DNA of 64,000 bases from Streptomyces sp. NBC_01232 (GCF_035989885.1 NZ_CP108518.1:372001-436000); one strand, 5' to 3'; shown: positions 24,399-33,314, counted from the stretch's first letter. Made by a program: numbers and translations. The notes: generated by a model from the sequence alone, not told the origin.

Positions 24399-26030
24399 TC
24401 AGGAGAAGGGGATCCGGTCCGGTTGGCAGACCGTGCCGGGCGGCGGGAGGGTGCCGTCGACGAAGTAGCGGCTCTCGTAGTTGTTGATGCAGGTGCTGGA
24501 GTTGTTGAAGAGCGCGGTGTGGCCGTACCCGTTGTTGGTGAGCAGCCGGGCGTCCGCCAGTTCCCCGGCCATGGCCCGGGCGTCCGAGTGCGGCGTCGAG
24601 GGGTCGTAGGTGGTGCCCACCACCAGGACGGGATTCGCCGTGGGCTTGTTCCACGGGCCTTCGTAGCGGTTGGCGGACCGGACGGGCCAGGTGGCGCACG
24701 GCTCACCGGACCACGTCCAGTACCGTCCGGCGTCGCCGGCGCGCTGGGCACTGTCCTCGGCCAGACCCTCGTAGACGGCCGGGTCGCGCGGGTTGGGACT
24801 GTCGCCGCACCACACGGCCGCCGCCTGCTCCTCACCGAGGTACGGATTCGGGTTCGCGACCGGGGGCGGGGGCGGGTACTGGGGCCGCTTCGGGGTGCGG
24901 CCCTGCCAGAGGTCCTGGAGCCGGGCGGCCAGATCGGTCCAGCCCGGGTTGACGATGTAGAGGCCGCTCACCGTGTCGGCGACCGTGACGGCGTACGTCC
25001 ACGGGCCCACGGGGTGCTCGCGCAGCCGCCGCATCAGCTGGTCGAACTTGTCTCGGGTGGCCTCCGGGCTGCCGGCCGAGAAGGCGCAGCGGGCGGCGCC
25101 GGCGGATCCGCACAGGTCGAGGAACTTGGCGATGGTCGCCGCCGCGGTGCGGTCCGAGCCCATGCGCAGGAGGGTTGTGGTCCGCGGTGCGTTCGACGAG
25201 GCGTTGTTCGTCCAGGCCAGCGGGTCGATGTTGCTGTCGAGCACCATGGCCCGGACCTTGTCCGGGAACAGATTGGCGTACGTGGCGCCCAGGATGGTCC
25301 CGTAGGAGACGCCGAGGTAGTTGAGCTGCGGCTCGCCCACCGCCCGGCGGAGCAGCTCGAGGTCCTGGGCGGTGTCGGTCGTCGACACGTGGCGCAGGAG
25401 GTCGGGGTCGCGCTTCTCGCAGCGCCGGCCCAGGTCCTCGTACGCGTCGATCCAGGTGGTGCGCTCCTTTGCACCCACCGGGAAGCCGACCGGTTTGTCC
25501 GCGCCCCACCCCCGGGCCTGCTCGGGGGTGTCGAAGCAGTTCACCGCGGTGCTGTTGCCGATGCCTCTGGGGTCCCAGCTGACGATGTCGAACCGTTCCC
25601 GCAGCTCCTTCGGGAAGGAGTCGTAGTTCTGCGGCACCTGCACGGTCCCGGGGCCGCCGGGGCCTCCGGGGTTGACGAACAGCGTTCCCACGCGTTGCGC
25701 AGGGTCGCCGGCCTTGCGGCGGACCACGGCCAGGTCGATGGTGCGGCCGGCGGGGGCCGCGTGGTCCAGGGGCACCTCGGCGGTGGCGCATTCGTACGGG
25801 CTACCGGGTTTGCAGGGGCTCCAGTCCAGCCGGGGAACGGTCTGCGAGGGCGACGGCTCCGCCCGGGCCGCTGCGAGGTCCGGTGCGACGAGCATCGAGG
25901 AGCAGACGGCCGCCACGGCGAGGGCTGCCGCACGGCGGCGTCGACCGGGCACCGGTCGACGCCCCGGCCGACGTCCGGATGCGGGTCCGGGTCGGGCTGC
26001 GGGTGCGGGTGCGGGTACGGGTCCGGGCAT
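24399..26030 (-). CDS. Secreted alpha/beta hydrolase, tripeptidyl aminopeptidase type (S33)
   Basis: 543 residues. After a Pro/Gly/Arg-rich start (about 1-30) comes a signal helix (AAALAVAAVCSSMLVAPDLA). The mature enzyme has LFVNPGGPGGPGTVQV (oxyanion region), the nucleophile in YLGVSYGTILG, the acid in VVGTTYDPSTPHSDA, and the His in NNGYGHTALF, plus the C-terminal TAP-like domain. It resembles the Streptomyces Slp/Tap family, which removes tripeptides from exported protein N-termini. ATG 26030 follows GGAGGAGGG. A G/C hexamer-like repeat (about 25980-26026) codes for the odd Pro-Ala start. Confidence 0.88.
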   Translation of the reverse strand: MPGPVPAPAPAARPGPASGRRPGRRPVPGRRRRAAALAVAAVCSSMLVAPDLAAARAEPSPSQTVPRLDWSPCKPGSPYECATAEVPLDHAAPAGRTIDLAVVRRKAGDPAQRVGTLFVNPGGPGGPGTVQVPQNYDSFPKELRERFDIVSWDPRGIGNSTAVNCFDTPEQARGWGADKPVGFPVGAKERTTWIDAYEDLGRRCEKRDPDLLRHVSTTDTAQDLELLRRAVGEPQLNYLGVSYGTILGATYANLFPDKVRAMVLDSNIDPLAWTNNASSNAPRTTTLLRMGSDRTAAATIAKFLDLCGSAGAARCAFSAGSPEATRDKFDQLMRRLREHPVGPWTYAVTVADTVSGLYIVNPGWTDLAARLQDLWQGRTPKRPQYPPPPPVANPNPYLGEEQAAAVWCGDSPNPRDPAVYEGLAEDSAQRAGDAGRYWTWSGEPCATWPVRSANRYEGPWNKPTANPVLVVGTTYDPSTPHSDARAMAGELADARLLTNNGYGHTALFNNSSTCINNYESRYFVDGTLPPPGTVCQPDRIPFS

Positions 26031-26216
26031 GATCCGCCCTCCTCCGTCGCGTCGGGGGCGTGCTGCGGCCGCCGATGCCGTCACCTCGGCACGAACCGCT
26101 CCTCCCTCCACCCAATCGCGTTTCGGCACCGCCCGCGAGCCGGGCCGAACCGGGCCGATCCGGGCCGGACGACAGCCGTACGCGTCCACAGGGGGGCGGA
26201 TCCACGGCCCGCGCGC

Positions 26217-26222
26217 TATCCT
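26217..26222 (+). promoter_or_regulatory. Possible -10 box of a leaderless transcript
   Basis: TATCCT ends seven bases before ATG 26230, and no ribosome site precedes that start, a layout like that at 17475-17487. No -35 match was seen. Confidence 0.35.
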
Positions 26223-26229
26223 CCGCGCC

Positions 26230-27285
26230 ATGTTGATTGACATGAGCATGCAGTTACGGGTGCGGTCGCGCGCCCTGGTGTGCCTCCTCGTGCTGGCCCT
26301 CCTGGGGACAGTGACCACAGCGGCCGCCGCACCCCGGGTGGCGGCCCCCTCCACGGCCACCACGAACACCGCCGACGCCGCAGCACGAGCCGCCGCCACC
26401 GCCCGCTGGGGCGACCGGCGGCTCGACGAGGCCGCCTTCCTGACCACCCACAACGCCTTCACCAACTACGAGGACTCCCGCTGGAGTTCGGTCAACCAGT
26501 CCGAGTCCGTACGCGCCCAGCTCGACAACGGCGTCCGCGGCCTGAGCCTGGACACGCACTGGTACGAGCGCAGCACGTGGCTGTGCATCATCAGCTTCGG
26601 CAGTGACTGCTACCCCAGCGACGTGTACCTGTGCCACGGCGACTGCAAGACCTTCGCCGGGGCCACCTACGCCCTGCCGCGCCAGACCTTCCACGGCACG
26701 ATGCAGACCGTGGTGGACTTCCTCGCCACCCACCCGCAGGAGGTCGTGACCGTCTTCCTGGAGGACTACGTCGGCGCCGATCAGCTGCAGCAGTCCCTCA
26801 GCCGGGTCAGGGGCCTGCAGGACATGGTGTTCCGGCCCGACGAGTGGGGCACGCGGCAGCACGGCTGGCCGAAGGTGGCCGATCTCGTCACCTCGGGCAA
26901 GCGCCTGCTGATCTTCTCCGACCGGTCCGACCGGGAACACCTGGGCGTGATGTACGACCGGTCCTGGACGGTGAGCAACTTCTGGAGCCTGGGCGACCTG
27001 GGCAACGACCTCACCTGCGTCAGCCGCTGGGGCGACGTACCGCTGGACCGCCAGGAGCCCGGATTCCGGCGGCTGTTCACGATGAGCCACCACCGCAACG
27101 TGCCCACGGTCCTCACCGCGGCACTGGACAACGGCAGCAAGCTGAGGAACCGCATCGCCGATCAGTGCCGGCCCGCGGCCGGGGGCCGCGATCCGAACTT
27201 CGTCTCCGTCGACTTCCACCGTCTGTCGGACGGCAGCGGCCACACGCCCGCCTCGATCGTCGCGGAGCTCAACGCCCGCCCCTGA
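26230..27285 (+). CDS. Secreted phosphatidylinositol-specific phospholipase C (X domain) protein
   Basis: 351 residues. Signal peptide (RSRALVCLLVLALLGTVTTA) then a PLC-X fold: AAFLTTHNAFTNYEDSRW contains the first catalytic His region, GVRGLSLDTHWYE the strand with D and H, and VYLCHGDC the second active-site His region. Bacterial PI-PLC-like enzymes cleave phosphoinositides or related lipid anchors without calcium. Four Cys in the middle suggest disulfides after export. The start at ATG 26230 lacks a ribosome site (ATG 26242 is an alternative). Confidence 0.82.
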   Translation: MLIDMSMQLRVRSRALVCLLVLALLGTVTTAAAAPRVAAPSTATTNTADAAARAAATARWGDRRLDEAAFLTTHNAFTNYEDSRWSSVNQSESVRAQLDNGVRGLSLDTHWYERSTWLCIISFGSDCYPSDVYLCHGDCKTFAGATYALPRQTFHGTMQTVVDFLATHPQEVVTVFLEDYVGADQLQQSLSRVRGLQDMVFRPDEWGTRQHGWPKVADLVTSGKRLLIFSDRSDREHLGVMYDRSWTVSNFWSLGDLGNDLTCVSRWGDVPLDRQEPGFRRLFTMSHHRNVPTVLTAALDNGSKLRNRIADQCRPAAGGRDPNFVSVDFHRLSDGSGHTPASIVAELNARP

Positions 27286-27347
27286 GGGGCCGGAACGCGG
27301 GCGGCCTGCCCGTCGGGCGGCCCGTCACCCGGGCGGCCGGGCTCCGG

Positions 27348-27629
27348 TCAGCCGGCCGCCCGCGCGCCCAGTGACCGGCGCTCCTCCTCGGTCAGGCCGC
27401 CCCACACACCGTAGGGCTCCTGGACGCGCAGTGCGTGGTTCAGGCATTGCGCCCGCACCGGGCACAGCGCGCACACCTCCTTGGCCTCCTGCTCCCGCGC
27501 GGCGCGGTCCTCGCCGCGCTCCCCCGCCGGGTGGAAGAAGCGGTCCGTACCGAGTGCCCGGCACGCCGCGTCCTCCTGCCACGACCAGAGGTGCTCCGCA
27601 CGGCCCGGCAGGCGTGCCACCTTCGACAT
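27348..27629 (-). CDS. WhiB-family Fe-S transcription regulator
   Basis: 93 residues with the four-Cys WhiB pattern: Cys in DAACRAL, then CALC (CxxC) and QCLNHAL, followed by the GVWGGLTEEER turn and a short basic tail. These bind a [4Fe-4S] cluster and act with the main sigma factor region 4 in redox, development or drug-response control. ATG 27629 has GGAG eight bases upstream. It cannot be assigned to a particular Wbl group by eye. Confidence 0.93.
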   Translation of the reverse strand: MSKVARLPGRAEHLWSWQEDAACRALGTDRFFHPAGERGEDRAAREQEAKEVCALCPVRAQCLNHALRVQEPYGVWGGLTEEERRSLGARAAG

Positions 27630-27681
27630 CACTCGACTCCTCTCGTCCACGTTCCGTATGTCCTTGTCGTCCGGTCCCCCC

Positions 27682-28770
27682 TCACGCGTCTGACCCGGGT
27701 CCGCGTTTCGAAACACGGTCGGCCCACGTCGGCGGCTCGGCGGCCGTGGACGTCGAGACCCGCGGCAGGGCGTAGGGGTGCTTCTCCGCCAGCCACGCGA
27801 CCAGCTGTTCGCGTACCACGCAGCGGGCGGTCCACAGGTCGTCGGGGTCCTTCGCGGTGACGATCGCCCGCACCACGATGGTGGTGGCCGTGGTGTCGGT
27901 GACCGCCAGGTCCCAGCCCCGGCCGTCCCACGCCTCACAGCTGTCCAGGACCTCCTTGAGCTTCTCGCGCATCAGCGCCACGGGGGCGGTGTGGTCGCAG
28001 TGGAGGAACACCGTGCCGGTCATCTGGATCCCGCCGCGCGACCAGTTCTCGAAGGGCCGTCCCGTGAAGTACGACACGGGCATCGTGATCCGGCGCTCGT
28101 CCCAGGTGCGCACGGCAAGGAAGGTCAGCGTGACCTCCTCGACGACACCCCACTCCCCGGCGACGACGACCGTATCGCCGATGCGCACCATGTCGCCGAA
28201 GGCGATCTGGAAGCCGGCGAAGAGGTTGCCGAGGGTGGACTGGGCGGCCACGCCCGCGACGATGCCGATGATGCCGGCCGAGGCCAGCAGCGAGGTGCCC
28301 ACGGCGCGCAGGTCGGGGAAGGTCAGCAGCATCGCGGCGGCGGCCACCACGACGACCACGGCGGTGACGATCCTCATGATGAGCGTCACCTGGGTGCGCA
28401 CCCGCCGGAGCCGGGAGGGGTCACGTGTGCCGAGCGCGTAGCGCGCGTACGTGGACTCCACCACGGCTGAGGTGACGAGGACGACGCACCACGCGCTCGC
28501 CCCGATCAGCACGAGCGTCAGGATCCGGCCGACGGCCGCCTCGTGTTCTTGGAGCGGCGGCCACTCGATCTGCCGGTACGACCCGCGCAGCAGCGCCGTG
28601 AACAGCAGGACCCGCACCGACGTACGGCAGCGGCGCAGCATGTCCCACAGCGGGGTCTCGGGATGGCGGGCACCCGCACGTCGCAACAGCAGGTCGGTGA
28701 GCCGGCCCACCAGGAAGGTGAGCACGATCGCGCCGCCGGTCACGGCGACCAGTCGCAGAAGGCTGTCCAT
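27682..28770 (-). CDS. MscS-family mechanosensitive channel
   Basis: 362 residues. Membrane helices at about 5-25, 80-105, 130-150 and a pore-like helix near 155-190 (LLASAGIIGIVAGVAAQSTL, GNLFAGFQIAFGDMVRIGDT), which is the MscS-conserved segment entering the beta domain (VVVAGEWGVVEEVTLTFLAV). The C-terminal alpha/beta part follows. The channel should open on hypo-osmotic stretch and release solutes. GAGGAG lies close before ATG 28770. The WhiB gene follows 53 bases downstream in the same direction. Confidence 0.9.
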   Translation of the reverse strand: MDSLLRLVAVTGGAIVLTFLVGRLTDLLLRRAGARHPETPLWDMLRRCRTSVRVLLFTALLRGSYRQIEWPPLQEHEAAVGRILTLVLIGASAWCVVLVTSAVVESTYARYALGTRDPSRLRRVRTQVTLIMRIVTAVVVVVAAAAMLLTFPDLRAVGTSLLASAGIIGIVAGVAAQSTLGNLFAGFQIAFGDMVRIGDTVVVAGEWGVVEEVTLTFLAVRTWDERRITMPVSYFTGRPFENWSRGGIQMTGTVFLHCDHTAPVALMREKLKEVLDSCEAWDGRGWDLAVTDTTATTIVVRAIVTAKDPDDLWTARCVVREQLVAWLAEKHPYALPRVSTSTAAEPPTWADRVSKRGPGSDA

Positions 28771-28817
28771 GACTCCTCAGAGGTATCTCGGGAACGGATA
28801 TGTGCAAAGGGTGCGGA

Positions 28818-28842
28818 GCGTCCGTCCCGTCAGGCTGGGTAC
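28818..28842 (+). promoter_or_regulatory. SigB-type promoter before the anti-sigma gene
   Basis: GCGT (28818-28821), 15 bases, GGGTAC (28837-28842): an exact fit to GNNT-N14-16-GGGTA(C/T), the pattern of Streptomyces SigB/SigF-family promoters. Transcription would start near 28850, about 45 bases before GTG 28896. Confidence 0.6.
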
Positions 28843-28895
28843 AAGCGCATCACCACATGGCGGGGCACGGCAGCGGAAGACGAGGTGAGAGCGCG

Positions 28896-29390
28896 GTGCA
28901 GACCATCGGACCGGACATCGGCGAGCGCACATCGGGCGTACGGGGGCCGGCCTTCCCCCAGCGCCGGCGGCTCGCCCTGCGCGACGCCCGACGACAGGTC
29001 GGGCGCGGGCGCGCGTTCGCCCGTGAGGCTCTGGCGGACTGGGGATGGGACGGCCGGGACACGGCCGAGGACGCGCTCCTCGTCGTGTCCGAGCTCGTCA
29101 CCAATGCGAGCCTGCACGCCGGCGGCTGCCACGAGCTCCTGCTCCGCTCGGGGGACGCGTTCCGCGTCGAGGTGTACGACGGCCTCGGCGACCTGCGCCG
29201 GCTGGTGAGCGCGTCGCGGCGCGGTGGCCCCGGCGACGTGCGCCCCCCGGGTCTCCCGGGCGGGCACGGTCTGCGCCTCGTGCGCAGGCTCGCCGACCGC
29301 TGGGGCGCCGAGGTCGTCGGGCAGGGCAAAGTGGTCTGGGCCGAGTTCGACGCGGAACGCCTGCTGACGGGCCGGCCCGGGCGCGCATGA
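28896..29390 (+). CDS. Anti-sigma factor, HATPase (RsbW-like) family
   Basis: 164 residues. The GHKL ATPase motifs are clear: LLVVSELVTNASLHAGGCHE (N box), VYDGLGDLRR and PGGHGLRLVRRLADRWG (G box). Such kinases bind a SigB-family sigma factor or phosphorylate its antagonist. GTG 28896 is preferred to a longer frame from 28800, because GAGG lies ten bases upstream and a SigB-type promoter with GGGTAC at 28837 would cut the longer version. It is convergent with the sigma factor gene at 29432, a likely partner. Confidence 0.88.
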   Translation: MQTIGPDIGERTSGVRGPAFPQRRRLALRDARRQVGRGRAFAREALADWGWDGRDTAEDALLVVSELVTNASLHAGGCHELLLRSGDAFRVEVYDGLGDLRRLVSASRRGGPGDVRPPGLPGGHGLRLVRRLADRWGAEVVGQGKVVWAEFDAERLLTGRPGRA

Positions 29391-29426
29391 ACCGGCCCGG
29401 CCGGACCGGCGGGACGCGCCCGGGCC
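29374..29426. terminator. Bidirectional hairpin between anti-sigma and sigma genes
   Basis: GGCCCGGGCGCG (29374-29385) and its exact complement CGCGCCCGGGCC (29415-29426) overlap the end of the anti-sigma gene and precede the end of the sigma gene. Confidence 0.6.
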
Positions 29427-29431
29427 GGGCG

Positions 29432-30364
29432 TCAGTCGTGCAGCAGCTCTTCGCGCAGGGTGCCCAGCGTGCGGGTGAGCAGGCGGGAGACCTGCATCTG
29501 GGAGAGACCGATCTCGGCGCCGATCTCCGCCTGGGTCATCTCCTGTCCGAAGCGCAGCTCGAGGATCTGGGAGCTTCGTTCGTCCAGGTCGGCGAGGAGC
29601 GGCGCCAGGGCATGGCGGTCCTCGACGGCCTCCAGCGCGGGGTCGACATCGCCCAGGGTCTCGCCGAGGCTGCGCGCGGTGCGTGCGGCCGTGGGCCCCT
29701 GGGTGGCGCCGGTGGCGTTCTCCTGGGGCACGTCGAGGGACTGGGTGGAGTAGCCGTTGGCGGCGACCAGACCCTGGCGGACCTCGTCCTCGCTGAGCCC
29801 CAGCCGCTCGGCGAGTTCCGCGGGGGTCGGCGCGTGGTCCGTCTCGGAGGTCAGCTCCTCCGTGGCCTTCGCGAGCTCCAGACGCAGCTCCTGGAGTCGG
29901 CGCGGAACGCGCACGGCCCAGGTGGTGTCGCGGAAGTGCCGCTTGATCTCGCCCGTGATGTAGGGCAGGGCGAGCGTGGTGAGCTGCGTGTTGCGCTCGG
30001 GGTCGTACCGGTCGATGGCCTTGATCAGGCCGATGATGCCGACCTGGACGATGTCCTCGTTCTCGGGTCCGCCGGGGCGGTCGCGGAACGGACGGGCGGC
30101 GAACTGCACCAGGGAGATGTTCATCTCGATGAGCGTGTTGCGCACGTACTGGTACTCGCGGGTGCCCTCGTCGAGGCTCTGCAGCCGGTCGAAGAAGACG
30201 CGGGTCAGCTCCCGGGCGTCGCGGGTCGACAGCTCCCGTGGGCAGGGCACGTCGGGCAGCCCGCCGAGCCCGGAGGCGTCTGCGGTGCCGGCGGTGCCAC
30301 CGGTGGGGGTGGCCGTCGTGGGGTTCGTCGGGGTCATGGCCTCGGCCGTGGCCGTGAAGGTCAT
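29432..30364 (-). CDS. SigB/SigF-family RNA polymerase sigma factor
   Basis: 310 residues. After a Thr/Pro-rich start comes region 2 (YQYVRNTLIEMNISLVQFAA, VGIIGLIKAIDRYDPE), region 3 (GEIKRHFRDTTWAVRVPRRL, QELRLELA) and region 4 (QILELRFGQEMTQAEIGAEI, GLSQMQVSRLLTRTLGTL). This is the stress/sporulation SigB-F-G subfamily of Streptomyces. ATG 30364 follows GGAG by eight bases. The gene is convergent with the anti-sigma gene at 28896. Its own promoter looks vegetative (TTGACG at 30474-30469), so other signals may switch it on. Confidence 0.92.
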   Translation of the reverse strand: MTFTATAEAMTPTNPTTATPTGGTAGTADASGLGGLPDVPCPRELSTRDARELTRVFFDRLQSLDEGTREYQYVRNTLIEMNISLVQFAARPFRDRPGGPENEDIVQVGIIGLIKAIDRYDPERNTQLTTLALPYITGEIKRHFRDTTWAVRVPRRLQELRLELAKATEELTSETDHAPTPAELAERLGLSEDEVRQGLVAANGYSTQSLDVPQENATGATQGPTAARTARSLGETLGDVDPALEAVEDRHALAPLLADLDERSSQILELRFGQEMTQAEIGAEIGLSQMQVSRLLTRTLGTLREELLHD

Positions 30365-30445
30365 CGTCTTCGCTCCTTGGGCACGTGTGCTTGCGGTGCG
30401 TCTCGATAGCTCGGGTCGTGCGGAAGTCTGCCTCCGCTTCCCTGC

Positions 30446-30474
30446 ACCATGTCGGGGCCGCGGACAGACGTCAA
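30446..30474 (-). promoter_or_regulatory. Possible housekeeping promoter of the sigma factor gene
   Basis: On the minus strand TTGACG (30474-30469), 17 bases, CATGGT (30451-30446). Start of transcription would be near 30440, with a leader of about 75 bases. Confidence 0.4.
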
Positions 30475-30535
30475 GTAATACCGGAAAACTGGTTCGGGAA
30501 TTGCTTTTCGTGAGTTATCCCTCAAGAATGACGGT

Positions 30536-30913
30536 GTGGAGAGCGAGCACACGGGTCACCGCCGCAACGGCTGGACCTTCCTGACGAACCACGCCCGGGT
30601 TCTGATCGCCATCGCGCGAGACCCGGGCATCCGTCTGCGTGACATCGCGCAGGAGTGCGGTCTGACCGAGCGCACCGTGCAGGCGATCGTCACGGACCTG
30701 CAGGCGGACGGGTACCTCACCAGGACGCGGGACGGCCGGCGCAACCGGTACGTGGTCGCGCCCGGCGCGCGCTTCCGCCACCCGGCGGAGGCCGGTCACG
30801 AGATCGCCGGCCTGCTCGCCTACCTCGCCGGCCCGCTGACCGCGCCCGCGCCGCCCGCCGGTGAGGTGGCGAACGACACGCCCGGCGGCAGCGAGCCCCA
30901 CGCGACGGTGTAA
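30536..30913 (+). CDS. Winged-helix transcriptional regulator
   Basis: 125 residues with one winged helix-turn-helix: ARVLIAIARDPGIRLRDIAQ, ECGLTERTVQAIVTDLQADG and the wing YLTRTRDGRRNRYVVAPG. The pattern is that of MarR/ArsR/Lrp-type DNA-binding proteins seen in many small Streptomyces regulators. The C-terminal 35 residues are low-complexity. GTG 30536 has only a weak ribosome site. It faces away from the sigma factor gene, sharing its 170-base control region. Target unknown. Confidence 0.8.
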   Translation: MESEHTGHRRNGWTFLTNHARVLIAIARDPGIRLRDIAQECGLTERTVQAIVTDLQADGYLTRTRDGRRNRYVVAPGARFRHPAEAGHEIAGLLAYLAGPLTAPAPPAGEVANDTPGGSEPHATV

Positions 30914-30937
30914 CGGTGTGACGCCCCGGCGGCGGGG

Positions 30938-31399
30938 TCAGACTCCGCGCGGGCGCGCCCGGAAGTGCGCGCGGACCCCGGGCAGGAACATGGGGACCGC
31001 GGCGGCCGCGGCGAGCAGGGCCGGAAGGGCCGCGAGAGCCGGCCCGACGCCGGGAACCGTCCCGCTCATGCTGTAGTCGTTGACCACGAACAGCAGCCCT
31101 CCGGCGCCGGCCACACCGAGGACGGTACGGGCCCAGCCGCGGCCCGCCCGCATCTTCACCGCCACGGCCAGCCAGCCGCCCAGCAGCACGGCCAGGATCC
31201 CGCCCGACAGCGCGAGCCGGCCGGCGGCGCCCGGTCCCGACACGGCGGTCAGTTCGTCCAGGCCGGTGGGGTCGATCACGAACGCCCCCAGCGCCCAGTC
31301 CACGACATGCGCGGCGACGGCGGCGAGCGTGAGCCACCACGCCGCCTCTATCCCCTGCGGGCGCGCGCCCGGCGCATCCCTGCCCGTGGTTCCGGTCAT
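30938..31399 (-). CDS. Small integral membrane protein
   Basis: 153 residues with four hydrophobic helices (AAWWLTLAAVAAHVVDWALG; ALSGGILAVLLGGWLAVAVK; TVLGVAGAGGLLFVVNDY; LAALPALLAAAAAVPMFL) and a basic C-terminal tail (RAHFRARPRG). ATG 31399 follows GAGGGG. No family recognised. Third-position G/C bias is high all along. Convergent with the winged-helix gene. Confidence 0.65.
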   Translation of the reverse strand: MTGTTGRDAPGARPQGIEAAWWLTLAAVAAHVVDWALGAFVIDPTGLDELTAVSGPGAAGRLALSGGILAVLLGGWLAVAVKMRAGRGWARTVLGVAGAGGLLFVVNDYSMSGTVPGVGPALAALPALLAAAAAVPMFLPGVRAHFRARPRGV

Positions 31400-31508
31400 G
31401 GCACGTCCCCTCAGCCTGCGGACGCGGCCGCGTCCGTCCGTCTACGCCCTCTCAGAGGAGATGCGGATCCGTCCGGTTCCCTCCGACTCCCCGGCGGGGC
31501 CGGGTTGT

Positions 31509-32270
31509 TCACAACCGTCCCAGGGACGGCCGGCCGAACCGTACGGGGACGCCCGGCGAGTAGAGCACGCTCACGGGCGGCCCGGCCGGGGCGGGCAGGC
31601 CCGCCGCGGAGATCAGGTCCTCGTCGCAGTCGAGGAGTTCGGCGCGGTGCAGCGGCCAGCGCGGGTGCGCGTTCGGGAGGTACAACGGCCGCCCGAGGAA
31701 CTCCGTGTGCATGCCCCAGCGGGCGGTCAGGAAGTGTTCCAGGGCGGTCGGCTCCGCGATGCGCTCACCGACCCGGACGGCGATCCGGCTGTGCGCACCG
31801 CGCGGTCCGGGCCAGCGGCGGCGGCCGGCGTACGTGACGGTGTCGCCGTCGTGACGGACCGTCATCCGGGACCAGACGTACGGGATTCGGAACGCGGCCC
31901 GTCCGATGGCCACCGGAATCAGCCGGGAGGCGTCCAGCGAGCGGAAGACCACGGCGCGGCGGCCGTGGGCGTCGACCGAGTAGAGGCGGACATTGGTCTC
32001 GGGGAAGGATCCCAGGTAGGGGATGCCGGGGAGGCGGAACCAGCCGACCCTGTGCATGCGGAAGGCCACCAGGCCGACGTAGGTGACCCCGTCCAGGGTG
32101 TCCGGCACGGTGCCGGCCGGCAGCAGCGGGGCGACGTGGGCGGGGTCGGCGGCCCAGTGCAGGAACGCCAGGTCGAGCCAGGACTGGGTGAGCAGGGGCC
32201 GGTCCGCCGTGTGCGGCGGGTCGGCCGATATCGGCTCCGGGACGGCGGCGTGCGGCGGCGTCTGACGCAT
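31509..32270 (-). CDS. DUF2071 (YqjF-like) family protein
   Basis: 253 residues of the DUF2071/YqjF family: LTQSWLDLAFLHWAADPAHV near the start, VTYVGLVAFRMHRVGWFRLP, LGSFPETNVRLYSV and, near the end, VSVLYSPGVPVRFGRP. The family has an acetoacetate-decarboxylase-like fold and no established function. ATG 32270 is preceded, six bases upstream on the minus strand, by GATACT, so the mRNA may be leaderless. Stands alone. Confidence 0.87.
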   Translation of the reverse strand: MRQTPPHAAVPEPISADPPHTADRPLLTQSWLDLAFLHWAADPAHVAPLLPAGTVPDTLDGVTYVGLVAFRMHRVGWFRLPGIPYLGSFPETNVRLYSVDAHGRRAVVFRSLDASRLIPVAIGRAAFRIPYVWSRMTVRHDGDTVTYAGRRRWPGPRGAHSRIAVRVGERIAEPTALEHFLTARWGMHTEFLGRPLYLPNAHPRWPLHRAELLDCDEDLISAAGLPAPAGPPVSVLYSPGVPVRFGRPSLGRL

Positions 32271-32381
32271 TCGGCCAGTATCCCCCGCACCCCGCGCGCC
32301 GACGGTCGTCCCAGCGGTTCTCGCCCCGTGGTGCGCGGGGCCGGCGAGGCTCCGGGCGCGTAGGTGCAACGAGTACGGGAG

Positions 32382-33314
32382 TCAGCCGCTCCGGGTCTGC
32401 TGCGAGTCGGGCGGTGGTGCGAACAGGGCCCCGACGATCTCGGTGGCAAGGTCGAGCAGCCAGGTGTGGGCGCGGTCGTCGTCGTGGCGCTGGTGCCACA
32501 GCAGGTACAGCGGTATGGCGGGCATCCGGAGTGGCAGTGGCAAGGTGATCAGACCGAGTCGGTCCCGGGCCGCGCGGGTGACCGCGTCGGGAAGGGTGAC
32601 CACCAGGTCGGCGTCGAGGGCCAGTTGCAGCGCGAGGGCAGCGGTGGGCGCGGCGGCGGCGACGCGGCGTTCGTGGCCGCGTTCGGTCAGGGCTTCGTCC
32701 ATCGGGTCGCGCAGGCGTCCGCGGCGCGAGACGGTGACGTGGTCGGTGGCGGTGTAGCGCGCGACGCTCAGCGGGCCTTCGGTGAGCGGGTGGCCGGGGC
32801 GGACGGCGACGACGAGCCGGTCCTTGCCGACGAGGCGGTGGCGGACGTCGGGGATGGCCGGCAGCGTGGAGCTGGATTCGAGGTCGATCTCACCCCGGCG
32901 CAGGTCAAGGGTGTCCGTGCCGGGTTCGGCTTGCAGACGCAGCTGCACGCCGGGCGCCTGACGGTGGATGCCCGCGATGAGGGCAGAACCGCAGGCGGCG
33001 GCCAGGGCATCGTGCCAGCGCAGGGTGAACACCCGCTCCAGAGTCGCCAGGTCGAGTTCCTGCTGCGCGGAAAGAAGCTGATGGGCCTCTTGCACGAGGG
33101 CGTGGACCTGGGCGCGGATGGCCAGTGCACGGTCGGTGGGGACCATGGTGCGGCCGGTGCGGACCAGGATCTGGTCACCGGTGGCCTTGCGGATGCGGCC
33201 GAGGGAGCGGCTCATGGCCGGTGGGGTGACGTGGAGTCGGGCGGCGGCGCCGGCGACGCTGCCCTCTTCCAGCAGCGCGTCAAGCGCGGTGAGCAGGTTC
33301 AAATCCAGTTGCAT
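32382..33314 (-). CDS. LysR-family transcriptional regulator
   Basis: 310 residues. N-terminal winged helix (LDLNLLTALDALLEEGSVAG, AAARLHVTPPAMSRSLGRIR) followed by a LysR substrate domain (about 90-300; RGEIDLESSSTLPAIPDVRH). It is divergent from the IMPase-like/F420-reductase-like pair, the usual place for a LysR regulator to control its targets. ATG 33314 has only a weak ribosome site. The intergenic region holds the inverted repeat TCGAAGG-N8-CCTTCGA, a possible binding site. Confidence 0.9.
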   Translation of the reverse strand: MQLDLNLLTALDALLEEGSVAGAAARLHVTPPAMSRSLGRIRKATGDQILVRTGRTMVPTDRALAIRAQVHALVQEAHQLLSAQQELDLATLERVFTLRWHDALAAACGSALIAGIHRQAPGVQLRLQAEPGTDTLDLRRGEIDLESSSTLPAIPDVRHRLVGKDRLVVAVRPGHPLTEGPLSVARYTATDHVTVSRRGRLRDPMDEALTERGHERRVAAAAPTAALALQLALDADLVVTLPDAVTRAARDRLGLITLPLPLRMPAIPLYLLWHQRHDDDRAHTWLLDLATEIVGALFAPPPDSQQTRSG

